A stretch of 9,563 nt of DNA from Mycobacterium sp. (GCA_020438915.1 JAGQTR010000443.1:1-9563); one strand, 5' to 3'; positions 1 through 6,012 are shown, counted from the first letter of the stretch. Program-made: numbers and translations. Notes: generated from the letters alone by a model not told the origin.

Positions 1-182
1 AGCTGGATCGCCGGCTGCATTCCTGCCGCATACCAGTGCCGGACCGCTCCCCAGATCCGCTCCACGGCAGCCGGGTCGACACCCGAGTGGTCTTCGGGGC
101 CGATAGAGGTGACCGCGTCCAGGTCGCCCGGGACGGTGATTCTGCCGGCACCGTCGGGGATGACGGTTTTGCGTGCGGTCAG
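1..182 (-). CDS. Serine hydrolase, beta-lactamase/lipase family (LipE/EstB-like), N-terminal part only
   Basis: Only the first 60 codons lie in the window. They contain DLDAVTSIGPEDHSGVDPAA followed by a segment ending RHWYAAGMQPAIQ, which I recognise as the start of mycobacterial serine hydrolases of the beta-lactamase/class C esterase family (LipE/LipD type). In that family an SxxK serine further downstream does the catalysis; it is off the window, so activity cannot be judged. The reading frame is closed upstream by a TGA at 242-240 and has no ATG, GTG or TTG before the conserved segment. The best start is CTG at 182-180, which overlaps the TGA of the upstream gene as CTGA, with a G-rich stretch just before it. 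The next standard start, GTG at codon 40, would remove conserved residues. Likely co-translated with the secreted protein upstream. Family fairly sure; start uncertain; substrate unknown. Confidence 0.7.
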   Translation of the reverse strand, partial: MTARKTVIPDGAGRITVPGDLDAVTSIGPEDHSGVDPAAVERIWGAVRHWYAAGMQPAIQ

Positions 183-625
183 CGCGGGCCCCCGGCGAAG
201 ATGCCGCTGCCGATAAGCCCGGTCAGCTGCCCCAGCAGGTCACCGGGTCCGGGTTGCGGTGGCGGCGGGGCGTCGGTGAGCTGCCAGGTCTGGCAGGCGG
301 TCGTGGTGAACGTGGTGTCGGTGGGCAGAATCTGGACGAAAGCCGGCTTCTTGGTGAGCGCGTTGTCCAAAAGTTCGTCGCCGGCCGTGCGCTTCCAATA
401 GCACGCTCCGTCGTCGACCGGCCCCGCGGACTGATAGGACCCCGGTGCGATGTCCGTGCCGACGGCATACGAACCGTCGGTGTCAATGGTGGTCTTGAGC
501 TCCGCGGGCGTGTCCGCAGGTGTGGGCGACGGCGGCGGCTCCGGCTGGGCGTGGGCCAGTGGAGCCGCGACCCACCACCCTGTCAGCACCAGCGCCGCGA
601 CCACGCCGGGTTTCGTCGGCCTCAT
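179..625 (-). CDS. Small secreted protein with two cysteines, function unknown
   Basis: 148 residues. An N-terminal signal peptide is visible: Lys5, a hydrophobic core from about 8 to 22, then AHA before Gln27 as a likely signal peptidase I site. A Pro-rich linker (28-40) leads to a compact domain of about 50-118 with the pattern DGSYAVGTDIAPGSY, a CYWKR motif (Cys75), a TKKPAFVQILPTD stretch, and Cys111; the two cysteines probably form a disulfide. The C-terminus is Pro- and Gly-rich. I recognise the type: mycobacterial exported proteins with a 'G(T/S)Y.VGTDI.PG.Y' module and a CYW motif, with no established function. The ATG start sits right after the signal for export and has no clear Shine-Dalgarno. 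A TANNNT -10 lies 8 bases upstream, which fits a leaderless or nearly leaderless message. Its stop overlaps the start of the serine hydrolase by four bases, so the two are probably translationally coupled. Confidence 0.8.
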   Translation of the reverse strand: MRPTKPGVVAALVLTGWWVAAPLAHAQPEPPPSPTPADTPAELKTTIDTDGSYAVGTDIAPGSYQSAGPVDDGACYWKRTAGDELLDNALTKKPAFVQILPTDTTFTTTACQTWQLTDAPPPPQPGPGDLLGQLTGLIGSGIFAGGPR

Positions 626-633
626 AGGAAGTC

Positions 634-639
634 AGTCTA
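634..639 (-). promoter_or_regulatory. Possible -10 element for the secreted protein gene
   Basis: Read on the minus strand this is TAGACT, matching the mycobacterial TANNNT -10. Eight bases separate it from the ATG at 625, so transcription could start at or next to the start codon. A leaderless message would explain the absence of a ribosome binding site. No convincing -35 is visible. Position-only evidence. Confidence 0.3.
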
Positions 640-645
640 AGTGCC

Positions 646-673
646 GCGGCGGCGAGTCAGAACCCGCCGCCGC
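646..673 (-). terminator. GC-rich hairpin after the hemophore-like gene
   Basis: Perfect 9-bp arms GCGGCGGCG (646-654) and CGCCGCCGC (665-673) with a 10-base loop. It begins 9 bases past the hemophore-like stop codon in the direction of transcription and lies upstream of the next gene's putative -10. There is no T tract, which is common for proposed mycobacterial terminators. It could instead be a processing or attenuation structure within a longer minus-strand transcript. Confidence 0.45.
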
Positions 674-682
674 AGCAATCAG

Positions 683-1099
683 TCAGCCGGCCATGAACAT
701 CGAGTAAGCAGACGCCAACTCGCCGGGGAGCACGGTCACGTTGCAGGTGCGCTGCACGTCTCCGATCGGAGCGAGGATGCCCCGCAGTTCGTAGTACTCG
801 CCGCTGTTGGCGGTGAAGTAGCCGCGCAGGTTCGCTTCGGCCTCCGGTCGCGGCTGATTCATCGCCGCGGTGACCACCTGGTTGGCACCCGGATGGGCGT
901 CGAGGTACTGGCGCGCAGCTCCGGTGACTGAACTGACGGTGCCCGAGAGTCCGCTGGCGCTGCACTGGTCACCCGGCGTGGCGAGGGCAGTCGGGGCAGT
1001 TACCGTTGCTGCGGCCAAGCCCCCGAACACACAGGCGGCACTGATGCCGGCCAGCGAGGCCCGGGTCCTGCGCATGCTGATAGCACTGAGTTTCATCAT
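683..1099 (-). CDS. Hemophore-like exported heme-binding protein, Rv0203-related
   Basis: 138 residues. A signal peptide is visible: Arg-rich start (10-13), hydrophobic stretch about 16-38, and ALA at 38-40 as a likely cleavage site. The mature part has Cys46 and Cys119, a probable disulfide, and the sequence YLDAHPGANQVVTA (65-78). That sequence closely resembles the YLDSHP..NQVMTA segment I recall from M. tuberculosis Rv0203, a secreted heme-binding protein whose Tyr59, His63 and His89 are reported heme ligands. Here Tyr65 and His69 match the first two. The position of His89 appears to be Tyr94 in the stretch LRGYFTAN. The expected role is capture of extracytoplasmic heme. The first of two adjacent ATGs (1099) is chosen because AAGGA lies 7 bases upstream. 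The gene appears to stand alone, with a hairpin after it. Family call is good; heme binding by this copy is inferred. Confidence 0.8.
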   Translation of the reverse strand: MMKLSAISMRRTRASLAGISAACVFGGLAAATVTAPTALATPGDQCSASGLSGTVSSVTGAARQYLDAHPGANQVVTAAMNQPRPEAEANLRGYFTANSGEYYELRGILAPIGDVQRTCNVTVLPGELASAYSMFMAG

Positions 1100-1156
1100 C
1101 GATTGGTCCTTCGGATTTCTGGATCGTTTGTTGAGGGTGTCCCCGGCCCAAAATCC

Positions 1157-1184
1157 AAGGTAACCGCAGTGAAAAGTAGTCGAA
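1157..1184 (-). promoter_or_regulatory. Candidate promoter of the hemophore-like gene
   Basis: On the minus strand TTCGAC (1184-1179) and TACCTT (1162-1157) are separated by 16 bases. They resemble a weak -35/-10 pair of housekeeping mycobacterial type (TTGACN/TANNNT). The start codon is 57 bases downstream of the -10, leaving a leader of about 50 bases that includes the AAGGA ribosome binding site. Matches are partial and other placements are possible. Confidence 0.3.
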
Positions 1185-1263
1185 CTAGGCTGCCGATCGC
1201 TGACAGCGAAACGGCCCGAGTGTTACAGCGACGCGGCGTGATTTTGGCCTCAGAATGACCCCG

Positions 1264-1276
1264 GATTCGTCGAATC
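1264..1276. repeat. 13-bp palindrome, possible operator
   Basis: GATTCG-T-CGAATC is a perfect inverted repeat with a one-base centre. It lies 26 bases from the start of the 19-bp palindrome to its right. It may be a regulator site, but a palindrome this short can arise by chance. Confidence 0.35.
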
Positions 1277-1301
1277 AGGACTGTGATAGGCAGCCGGCCG
1301 A

Positions 1302-1320
1302 GCAAATTCTCAGAATTTGC
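1302..1320. repeat. Perfect 19-bp palindrome, candidate operator
   Basis: GCAAATTCT-C-AGAATTTGC is a perfect 9-1-9 inverted repeat. The single-base centre makes an RNA hairpin unlikely and a homodimeric repressor site more likely. It is AT-rich within a GC-rich genome and lies roughly midway between the divergent hemophore-like and VOC genes, so it could control either or both. No regulator gene is adjacent in the window, so the binding protein is unknown. Confidence 0.55.
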
Positions 1321-1418
1321 GGGGAACCCTTAATTGATCGTGATATGGGGGTGTTACCGAATCGTTATCGCCAGATCCGTCAGATCCGCCAGACGATGCG
1401 CGTGGGCGCCTTCCCGTG

Positions 1419-1462
1419 GAGTGTGCGCCCAGAGCGCTTGAATTCAATCTGAGCGCACACTC
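1419..1462 (+). repeat. Strong 44-nt hairpin upstream of the VOC gene
   Basis: Perfect 10-bp arms GAGTGTGCGC (1419-1428) and GCGCACACTC (1453-1462). After one C-A mismatch the stem continues with CAGA/TCTG (1430-1433, 1448-1451), leaving a 14-base loop. The loop contains much of the palindrome TTGAATTCAA (1438-1447). It ends about 50 bases before the VOC start. No plus-strand gene lies upstream for it to terminate, so a DNA operator, cruciform or leader-RNA element is more likely. Confidence 0.55.
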
Positions 1463-1505
1463 GGCGTCCGCACGCTGCCGGCGGCGGCCCACTCCGCGGG
1501 CGCGA

Positions 1506-1511
1506 TAGCGT
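1506..1511 (+). promoter_or_regulatory. Possible -10 at the VOC start
   Basis: TAGCGT fits TANNNT and overlaps the GTG/ATG codons at 1510-1515. If used, transcription would begin near 1518, and a leaderless message could start at the in-frame GTG at 1519. This would explain the missing Shine-Dalgarno. Weak, position-only evidence. Confidence 0.25.
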
Positions 1512-1512
1512 G

Positions 1513-1926
1513 ATGCCCGTGAAGTTGGACTTGCTGACCCCCGGCATCGAGGTGGGGATCGTCACCACGAACCTCGAAGCGATGGTGGCTTTTTACGAGG
1601 GCTTCCTCGGACTCGAGCTGCAGGGGGAGATCGAGTTCGACGGCGGTGCCCAAAGGCGCTACTCGCTGGGCGGCAGCGTGCTCAAGCTCGTGACGTACGC
1701 CACGGAGCCGCCCACGCCGGTCGCGCCGGGAGGCGGCAGGGCGCAGGCAGGTCTGCGGTACTTCACCGTCGGGGTGAACAACCTGCGCGCCATCGCCGAA
1801 GCGGTCGAGGCCTCCGACTACGACGTTGGCGAACCGCTGACCGAGTTCGCGCCGGTCCCAGGGATGGGCTGGATGTTCGTCGTCGACCCCGACGGCAACT
1901 GGATCGAACTGTTCGGCGCCCTATGA
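1513..1926 (+). CDS. VOC/glyoxalase-fold protein
   Basis: 137 residues from the ATG, about the length of a single-chain VOC (vicinal oxygen chelate) protein with two beta-alpha-beta-beta-beta modules. Module one starts at GIEVGIVTTN with the usual FYEGFLGLEL (27-36). Module two starts at AGLRYFTVGV (79-88) and ends in DPDGNWIEL (125-133), the classical closing motif with metal-ligand position Glu132. The first-strand ligand position, often His in HVGI-type sequences, appears to be Glu13 or absent, and the module-two equivalent is not His, so metal use is uncertain. Family members include lyases, dioxygenases and resistance proteins; the substrate is not predictable. Starts at 1510 (GTG), 1513 (ATG) and 1519 (GTG) are all in frame and none has a clear ribosome binding site. 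The gene is followed after 22 bp by the rhomboid gene, so the two may be cotranscribed. Confidence 0.8.
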   Translation: MPVKLDLLTPGIEVGIVTTNLEAMVAFYEGFLGLELQGEIEFDGGAQRRYSLGGSVLKLVTYATEPPTPVAPGGGRAQAGLRYFTVGVNNLRAIAEAVEASDYDVGEPLTEFAPVPGMGWMFVVDPDGNWIELFGAL

Positions 1927-1948
1927 GCGCCGCGAACGTGAGGCGGAA

Positions 1949-2818
1949 GTGAGCTATCCGAACGCGCCGGGTTATCCGCCGCAAACCCCAGCCTGCTATC
2001 GACACCCCGACCGGCCGACCTACGTCCGCTGCACCCGATGCAACCGGTTCATCTGCCCCGAGTGCATGCACAGCGCCGCGGTCGGCCACCAGTGTGCGGA
2101 CTGCGTCGGGTTGGCCGCGGCAACCGTGCGGCCGGTGACCACCCAGTTCGGCGCCCGACCGCAGCGATCGCCCGTCCCGATAGTCACCTATGTGCTGATC
2201 GGCATCAACCTGCTGATGTTCGTCCTGCAGACGACGTCCACCGGACTGGAACGCGCCTTCGCGCTGTGGCCGCCCGCTGTTGCCGACGGCGACCTGTACC
2301 GACTGTTGACCTCGGCGTTCCTGCATTTCGGAACTGCGCATATCGCGTTCAACATGTTGGCGCTGTACTTCGTGGGTCCGCCGCTGGAGATGGCACTGGG
2401 GCGGTTGCGCTTCAGCGCGCTCTATCTGCTCAGCGCGATGGGCGGGTCGGTGCTGGTCTACCTGCTGACGCTGAACGCGCTGACCGCTGGGGCGTCGGGT
2501 GCGGTGTTCGGGCTGTTCGGTGCGACATTCGTGGTGGGCCGCAAACTGAAGATGGATGTCCGGGGGGTTGTCGCCATCATCGCGCTCAACCTGGTCTTCA
2601 CGTTCGTCGTCCCGTTGGTCAGTTCGCAGAACATCAGCTGGCAGGGCCACATCGGCGGGCTGGTCGTCGGAGCCGCGGTGGCCGCCGGCTATGCATACGC
2701 ACCCAGACAACAGCGCAACCTCGTGCAGGCCGGCGAAACCCTCGCGCTGGTGGTGGCGTTCGGTGTGATGATCTGGTGGCGCACTGTCGAGCTGCGCACG
2801 ATGTTCGGCATCGGCTGA
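1949..2818 (+). CDS. Rhomboid intramembrane serine protease with N-terminal zinc-finger domain
   Basis: 289 residues. The N-terminal 55 residues form a B-box-like zinc site: Cys16, His19, Cys28, Cys31, Cys36, Cys39, His47, Cys49 and Cys52, the last four following TRCNRFICPECM. A membrane domain of about six helices follows from residue 77. The rhomboid landmarks are present: HFGTAHIAFN (126-135) with His126, His131 and Asn135, the catalytic GASG with Ser183, and the partner GHIGG with His234. Rhomboids cleave transmembrane or near-membrane segments of substrate proteins within the bilayer; the substrate here is unknown. The architecture matches actinobacterial rhomboids such as M. tuberculosis Rv0110. 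GTG at 1949 is preceded by AGGCGGAA. An ATG overlapping the VOC stop is out of frame and closes after nine codons. Probably in one transcript with the VOC gene. Confidence 0.92.
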   Translation: MSYPNAPGYPPQTPACYRHPDRPTYVRCTRCNRFICPECMHSAAVGHQCADCVGLAAATVRPVTTQFGARPQRSPVPIVTYVLIGINLLMFVLQTTSTGLERAFALWPPAVADGDLYRLLTSAFLHFGTAHIAFNMLALYFVGPPLEMALGRLRFSALYLLSAMGGSVLVYLLTLNALTAGASGAVFGLFGATFVVGRKLKMDVRGVVAIIALNLVFTFVVPLVSSQNISWQGHIGGLVVGAAVAAGYAYAPRQQRNLVQAGETLALVVAFGVMIWWRTVELRTMFGIG

Positions 2819-2826
2819 CCGAGCAC

Positions 2827-2861
2827 GCTCAAGCGAGGACGGCGGTCCGCTTACGCTGAGC
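2827..2861 (+). terminator. Possible terminator after the rhomboid gene
   Basis: An imperfect stem-loop starts 9 bases after the rhomboid stop. AAGC/GCTT and GGAC/GTCC pair around a GGCG loop with a two-base bulge, extended outward by GCTC/GAGC with an internal bulge. There is no T tract. The stem is only moderately strong, so this is a tentative call. Confidence 0.3.
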
Positions 2862-2915
2862 CGGGCGTCCGCGTGTTCTGCGTTGAACCCGGGCGCAACG
2901 GGGTATGAGTGGGGG

Positions 2916-3638
2916 ATGCTCGGCCTGCCTGACCGGATCCACGCGTGTCTGTTCGACCTCGACGGCGTGCTCACCGACACCGCCAGCGTGCACCGGCGCG
3001 CCTGGAAAACGATGTTCGACGAGTACCTGCGCGCTCGCGCTGCGGCGATGGGGTCAGGGGCGCAGCCGTTCGTGCCTTTCGACGCCGGCGCCGATTACGA
3101 GACATACGTCGACGGAAAGCCGCGGGAGGACGGGATTCGTTCCTTTCTGGACAGTCGCGACATCACCGTCGACGACGATGCGGTGAGCGACATGGGTGCT
3201 GACAAGAACCGACTCTTTCTCCAGCACCTGCGCGCCGACGGTGTCACGGTGTTCGAGGGATCCCGGCGCTATCTGCAGGCCGTCGCGGAGGCGGGCCTGC
3301 GGCGCGCGGTGGTGTCATCGAGCGCCAACACCCGCGAGGTGCTCGAGTTGACCGGACTGGACGGCCTTATCGAGCATCGAGTCGACGGAGTCACATTGCG
3401 CACCGAGCGGATACCCGGGAAGCCCGCCCCGGACTCGTTTCTGCGTGCTGCCGAACTGCTCGAGGTGGACCCGGCTGATGCGGCGGTGTTCGAGGATGCC
3501 CTGTCCGGGGTGGCGGCCGGTCGCGCCGGGAGTTTCGGTCTGGTAGTCGGTGTCGACCGGGCCGGTCAGGCAGAAGCGTTGCGGGAGCACGGGGCCGATG
3601 TCGTCGTCACCGATCTGGGGGAGTTGCTTTCGCCATGA
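2916..3638 (+). CDS. pgmB: HAD-superfamily beta-phosphoglucomutase (Rv3400-like)
   Basis: 240 residues from the ATG. Interconverts beta-glucose-1-phosphate and glucose-6-phosphate in the cytosol. HAD motif I is FDLDGVLTDT (13-22), with nucleophile Asp14 and acid/base Asp16. The cap domain spans about 24-105 and includes DYETYVDGKPREDG (60-73), close to the Rv3400 sequence I recall. Motif II is VVSSSANTR (132-140). Motif III is Lys169 in GKPAPD, and the acidic motif IV is FEDALSG (Glu193, Asp194). DxDG with the four-helix-type cap and GKPAPD is typical of beta-phosphoglucomutase rather than a general phosphatase. A TTG at 2883 would add 11 residues without recognisable conservation, so the ATG at 2916 is preferred, although its upstream G run is very close. 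The stop overlaps the next start as ATGA, which ties it to the GH65 phosphorylase producing its substrate. Confidence 0.88.
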   Translation: MLGLPDRIHACLFDLDGVLTDTASVHRRAWKTMFDEYLRARAAAMGSGAQPFVPFDAGADYETYVDGKPREDGIRSFLDSRDITVDDDAVSDMGADKNRLFLQHLRADGVTVFEGSRRYLQAVAEAGLRRAVVSSSANTREVLELTGLDGLIEHRVDGVTLRTERIPGKPAPDSFLRAAELLEVDPADAAVFEDALSGVAAGRAGSFGLVVGVDRAGQAEALREHGADVVVTDLGELLSP

Positions 3639-6010
3639 TGATCGCTGACGAAGCGTTCCCCGTCGATCCGTGGCTGATCTGCGAAACCGAACTCCGGCTC
3701 GACCTACTGCCGCAGACCGAGTCGTTGTTCGCGTTGTCCAACGGTCACATCGGGCTGCGGGGAAACCTCGACGAAGGTGAGCCACATGGCCTGCCCGGCA
3801 CATACCTGAACGGGTTCTACGAAATTCGTCCGTTGCCGTACGGGGAGGCGGGGTACGGCGATCCCGAAGACGGGCAGACGATCGTCAACGTCACCAACGG
3901 CAAGCTCATCCGGCTTTTGGTGGAGGACGAGCCGTTCGATATCCGATACGGCGAGTTGCTCTCGCACAAAAGGACTCTCGACATGCAGTCGGGCACCATG
4001 AAACGCACCGCGGAATGGAAGTCGCCGTCGGGTAAGCAGGTCAGGGTGGTCTCCACCCGGCTGGTCTCGCTGGCCCAACGTGGACTCGCGGCCATCGAGT
4101 ATCAGGTGGAGGCGGTCGGCGACGACGTGCGTGTCATATTGCAGTCCGAGCTGGTGGCCAACGAGGATCAGCCTGCGGCACAAGATGATCCGCGTGTCGC
4201 GGCGGTGCTCAAAGATCCGCTCGAACCGGTGCAGCACGAGATCAGCGAGAACGGCGCGCTGCTGATCCACCGCACCCGCGCGACCAAGCTGATGATGGCC
4301 GCGGCAATGGACCACGTCGTGGAAGCCCCTGGACGGGTGGATATCAGTGGTGATGCCGGTGACGATTGGGCGCGCACCTCGGTGGTGTGCGAATTGAAAG
4401 CCGGGGAGCGGCTGCGTGTGGTCAAGTACCTGGCGTACGGCTGGTCGAGTCTGCGCTCCCGCCCAGCCCTGCGCGCCCAGGCGGCCGCTGCCATCGCCAG
4501 TGCCCGCTACAGCGGCTGGCAGGGATTGGTGGACTCGCAGCGCGAGTACCTCGATGATTTCTGGGACTGCGCCGATGTCGAGGTCGACGGCGACGCCGAT
4601 TGTCAGCAGGCAGTTCGCTTCGGCCTGTTCCACGTGCTGCAGGCCAGTGCGCGTGCAGAGTGCCGCGCCATCGCGAGCAAGGGTCTCACCGGGACCGGCT
4701 ATGACGGGCACACCTTTTGGGACACCGAGGGTTACGTGCTCCCGGTGCTCACCTACACCGCACCCCGCGCGGCGGCGGACGCGCTGCGATGGCGGGCATC
4801 GACACTGGACCTGGCGCGCGATCGCGCAGCCGAGCTTGACCTGTTGGGCGCGAGCTTCCCGTGGCGGACCATCCACGGTGAGGAATGCTCGGCCTATTGG
4901 CCCGCCGGCACCGCCGCGTTTCACGTCAACGCCGGAATCGCGATGGCGTTCGAACGGTACCGGGTGGTGACCGGAGACGATTCCTTGGAGCAGCAGTGCG
5001 GTTTGCAGGTACTCGTCGAGACCGCGCGGATGTGGGTGTCCCTCGGGCACCACGACCGTCACGGAACATGGCGCATCGACGGAGTGACCGGGCCCGACGA
5101 GTACACCGCGGTCGTGCGGGACAACGTGTTCACGAACCTGATGGCCGCTGCGAACCTGCGCACCGCGGCCGAGGCGTGCTCACGAAATCCCGACGCCGCC
5201 GCCGAGTTGGGGGTGGGTACCGAGGAGACCGCGGCGTGGCGCGACGCTGCCGGTGCAGTGCACATCCCCTATGACGAGGAGCTGGGTGTACATCCGCAGT
5301 GCGACGGCTTCACGACACTGCGCGAATGGGATTTCACTGCCAACACGCGGTATCCACTGCTGTTGCACGAACCTTACGTGCGGCTTTATCCCGCGCAGGT
5401 GATCAAGCAGGCCGACCTGGTGTTGGCGATGCACTGGCAGAGCCACGCGTTCACCTTTGAGCAGAAGGCCCGCAACGTCGACTACTACGAGCGACGCACG
5501 ACCCGGGATTCGTCGCTGTCTGCGTGCATCCAGGCGGTCATGTGTGCCGAAGTCGGTCACCTTGAGCTCGCCCACGATTACCTCTATGAAGCCGCGCTGA
5601 TCGATTTACGCGACCTGCACCACAACACCGGCGATGGTCTACACCTAGCGTCGTTGGCGGGCAGCTGGACGGCCCTGGTCAGCGGTTTCGGAGGCCTGCG
5701 TGACGATCAGGGCGTGCTGGCGCTCAACCCATGTCTGCCGTCGGCGATCAGCAGGTTGCGATTCCGGTTGCGCTGGCGTGACTTTCGGGTCACCGTCGAG
5801 GTCGACCACACCTGGGTTACCTACACGCTGCGCGACGGTCCGCACGGCACGCTGACCATCCGCCACGCAGACGAACTCCTCGAGATCAACACTGACAAAC
5901 CGACGACCGTGGCGGTGGAACGCCGTGAGCCGCTGCTGCCGCCACCGCCGCAGCCGCCGGGCCGCGAACCCCTTCGCCGGAACCGGACAACCCCGCATCT
6001 CCAGACGTGA
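3635..6010 (+). CDS. Glycoside hydrolase family 65 disaccharide phosphorylase (Rv3401-like)
   Basis: 791 residues, normal for GH65. These enzymes cleave alpha-glucosyl disaccharides (trehalose, maltose, kojibiose, nigerose) with phosphate and inversion, giving beta-glucose-1-phosphate. The N-terminal beta-sandwich (about 14-270) includes the SNGHIGLRGNLDEGEP hallmark (35-50). The (alpha/alpha)6 domain follows, with YDGHTFWDTE (356-365) at the sugar site, VTGPDEYTAVVRDN (484-497) holding the general acid Glu489, and KQAD (591-594). NTGDGLHLASLAGSW (664-678), around His670, corresponds to the phosphate-binding region. A small C-terminal beta domain ends near 755, followed by a Pro/Arg-rich tail. 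The ATG at 3635 overlaps the mutase stop by four bases; an immediately following ATG at 3638 is an alternative. Coupling to a beta-phosphoglucomutase supports phosphorolysis over hydrolysis. The substrate is open; trehalose is plausible for a mycobacterium. Confidence 0.92.
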   Translation: MMIADEAFPVDPWLICETELRLDLLPQTESLFALSNGHIGLRGNLDEGEPHGLPGTYLNGFYEIRPLPYGEAGYGDPEDGQTIVNVTNGKLIRLLVEDEPFDIRYGELLSHKRTLDMQSGTMKRTAEWKSPSGKQVRVVSTRLVSLAQRGLAAIEYQVEAVGDDVRVILQSELVANEDQPAAQDDPRVAAVLKDPLEPVQHEISENGALLIHRTRATKLMMAAAMDHVVEAPGRVDISGDAGDDWARTSVVCELKAGERLRVVKYLAYGWSSLRSRPALRAQAAAAIASARYSGWQGLVDSQREYLDDFWDCADVEVDGDADCQQAVRFGLFHVLQASARAECRAIASKGLTGTGYDGHTFWDTEGYVLPVLTYTAPRAAADALRWRASTLDLARDRAAELDLLGASFPWRTIHGEECSAYWPAGTAAFHVNAGIAMAFERYRVVTGDDSLEQQCGLQVLVETARMWVSLGHHDRHGTWRIDGVTGPDEYTAVVRDNVFTNLMAAANLRTAAEACSRNPDAAAELGVGTEETAAWRDAAGAVHIPYDEELGVHPQCDGFTTLREWDFTANTRYPLLLHEPYVRLYPAQVIKQADLVLAMHWQSHAFTFEQKARNVDYYERRTTRDSSLSACIQAVMCAEVGHLELAHDYLYEAALIDLRDLHHNTGDGLHLASLAGSWTALVSGFGGLRDDQGVLALNPCLPSAISRLRFRLRWRDFRVTVEVDHTWVTYTLRDGPHGTLTIRHADELLEINTDKPTTVAVERREPLLPPPPQPPGREPLRRNRTTPHLQT

Positions 6011-6012
6011 TC

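Larger units (their letters stand above)
1100..1512. other. Divergent intergenic regulatory region without a gene
   Basis: About 410 bases between the hemophore-like gene (minus) and the VOC gene (plus). No reading frame here has a convincing start, ribosome binding site or recognisable protein. The centre is noticeably more AT-rich than the flanks. It holds a 13-bp palindrome, a 19-bp palindrome, a tandem CAGATCCG pair (1372-1379 and 1381-1388, 9-base period) and a large hairpin, described separately. I looked for an iron-box (IdeR) sequence, expected if a heme-uptake gene were iron-regulated, and found no convincing match. Confidence 0.7.

Noticed and set aside
36..640. Plus-strand frames at 36-401 and 173-640
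   Set aside because: They lie opposite the serine hydrolase and the secreted protein, both of which show family features on the minus strand.
1255..1452. 65-codon plus-strand frame in the divergent spacer
   Set aside because: No ribosome binding site, no recognisable sequence; it crosses the palindrome, the tandem repeat and half of the hairpin, and its IRQIRQ repeat is just the 9-base tandem.
1100..1512. Iron-responsive IdeR box upstream of the hemophore-like gene
   Set aside because: I scanned for a TTAGGTTAGGCTAACCTAA-like sequence; only the isolated fragment ACTAGGCT at 1184-1191 resembles part of it, with no second half.
1763..2980. 405-codon minus-strand reading frame opposite the VOC and rhomboid genes
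   Set aside because: Antisense shadow of two well-supported genes; product rich in Arg, His and Gln with no recognisable domain, typical of GC-rich opposite-strand frames.
3704..5062. 452-codon minus-strand reading frame inside the GH65 gene
   Set aside because: The plus strand carries clear GH65 motifs throughout; the antisense product matches nothing I recognise.
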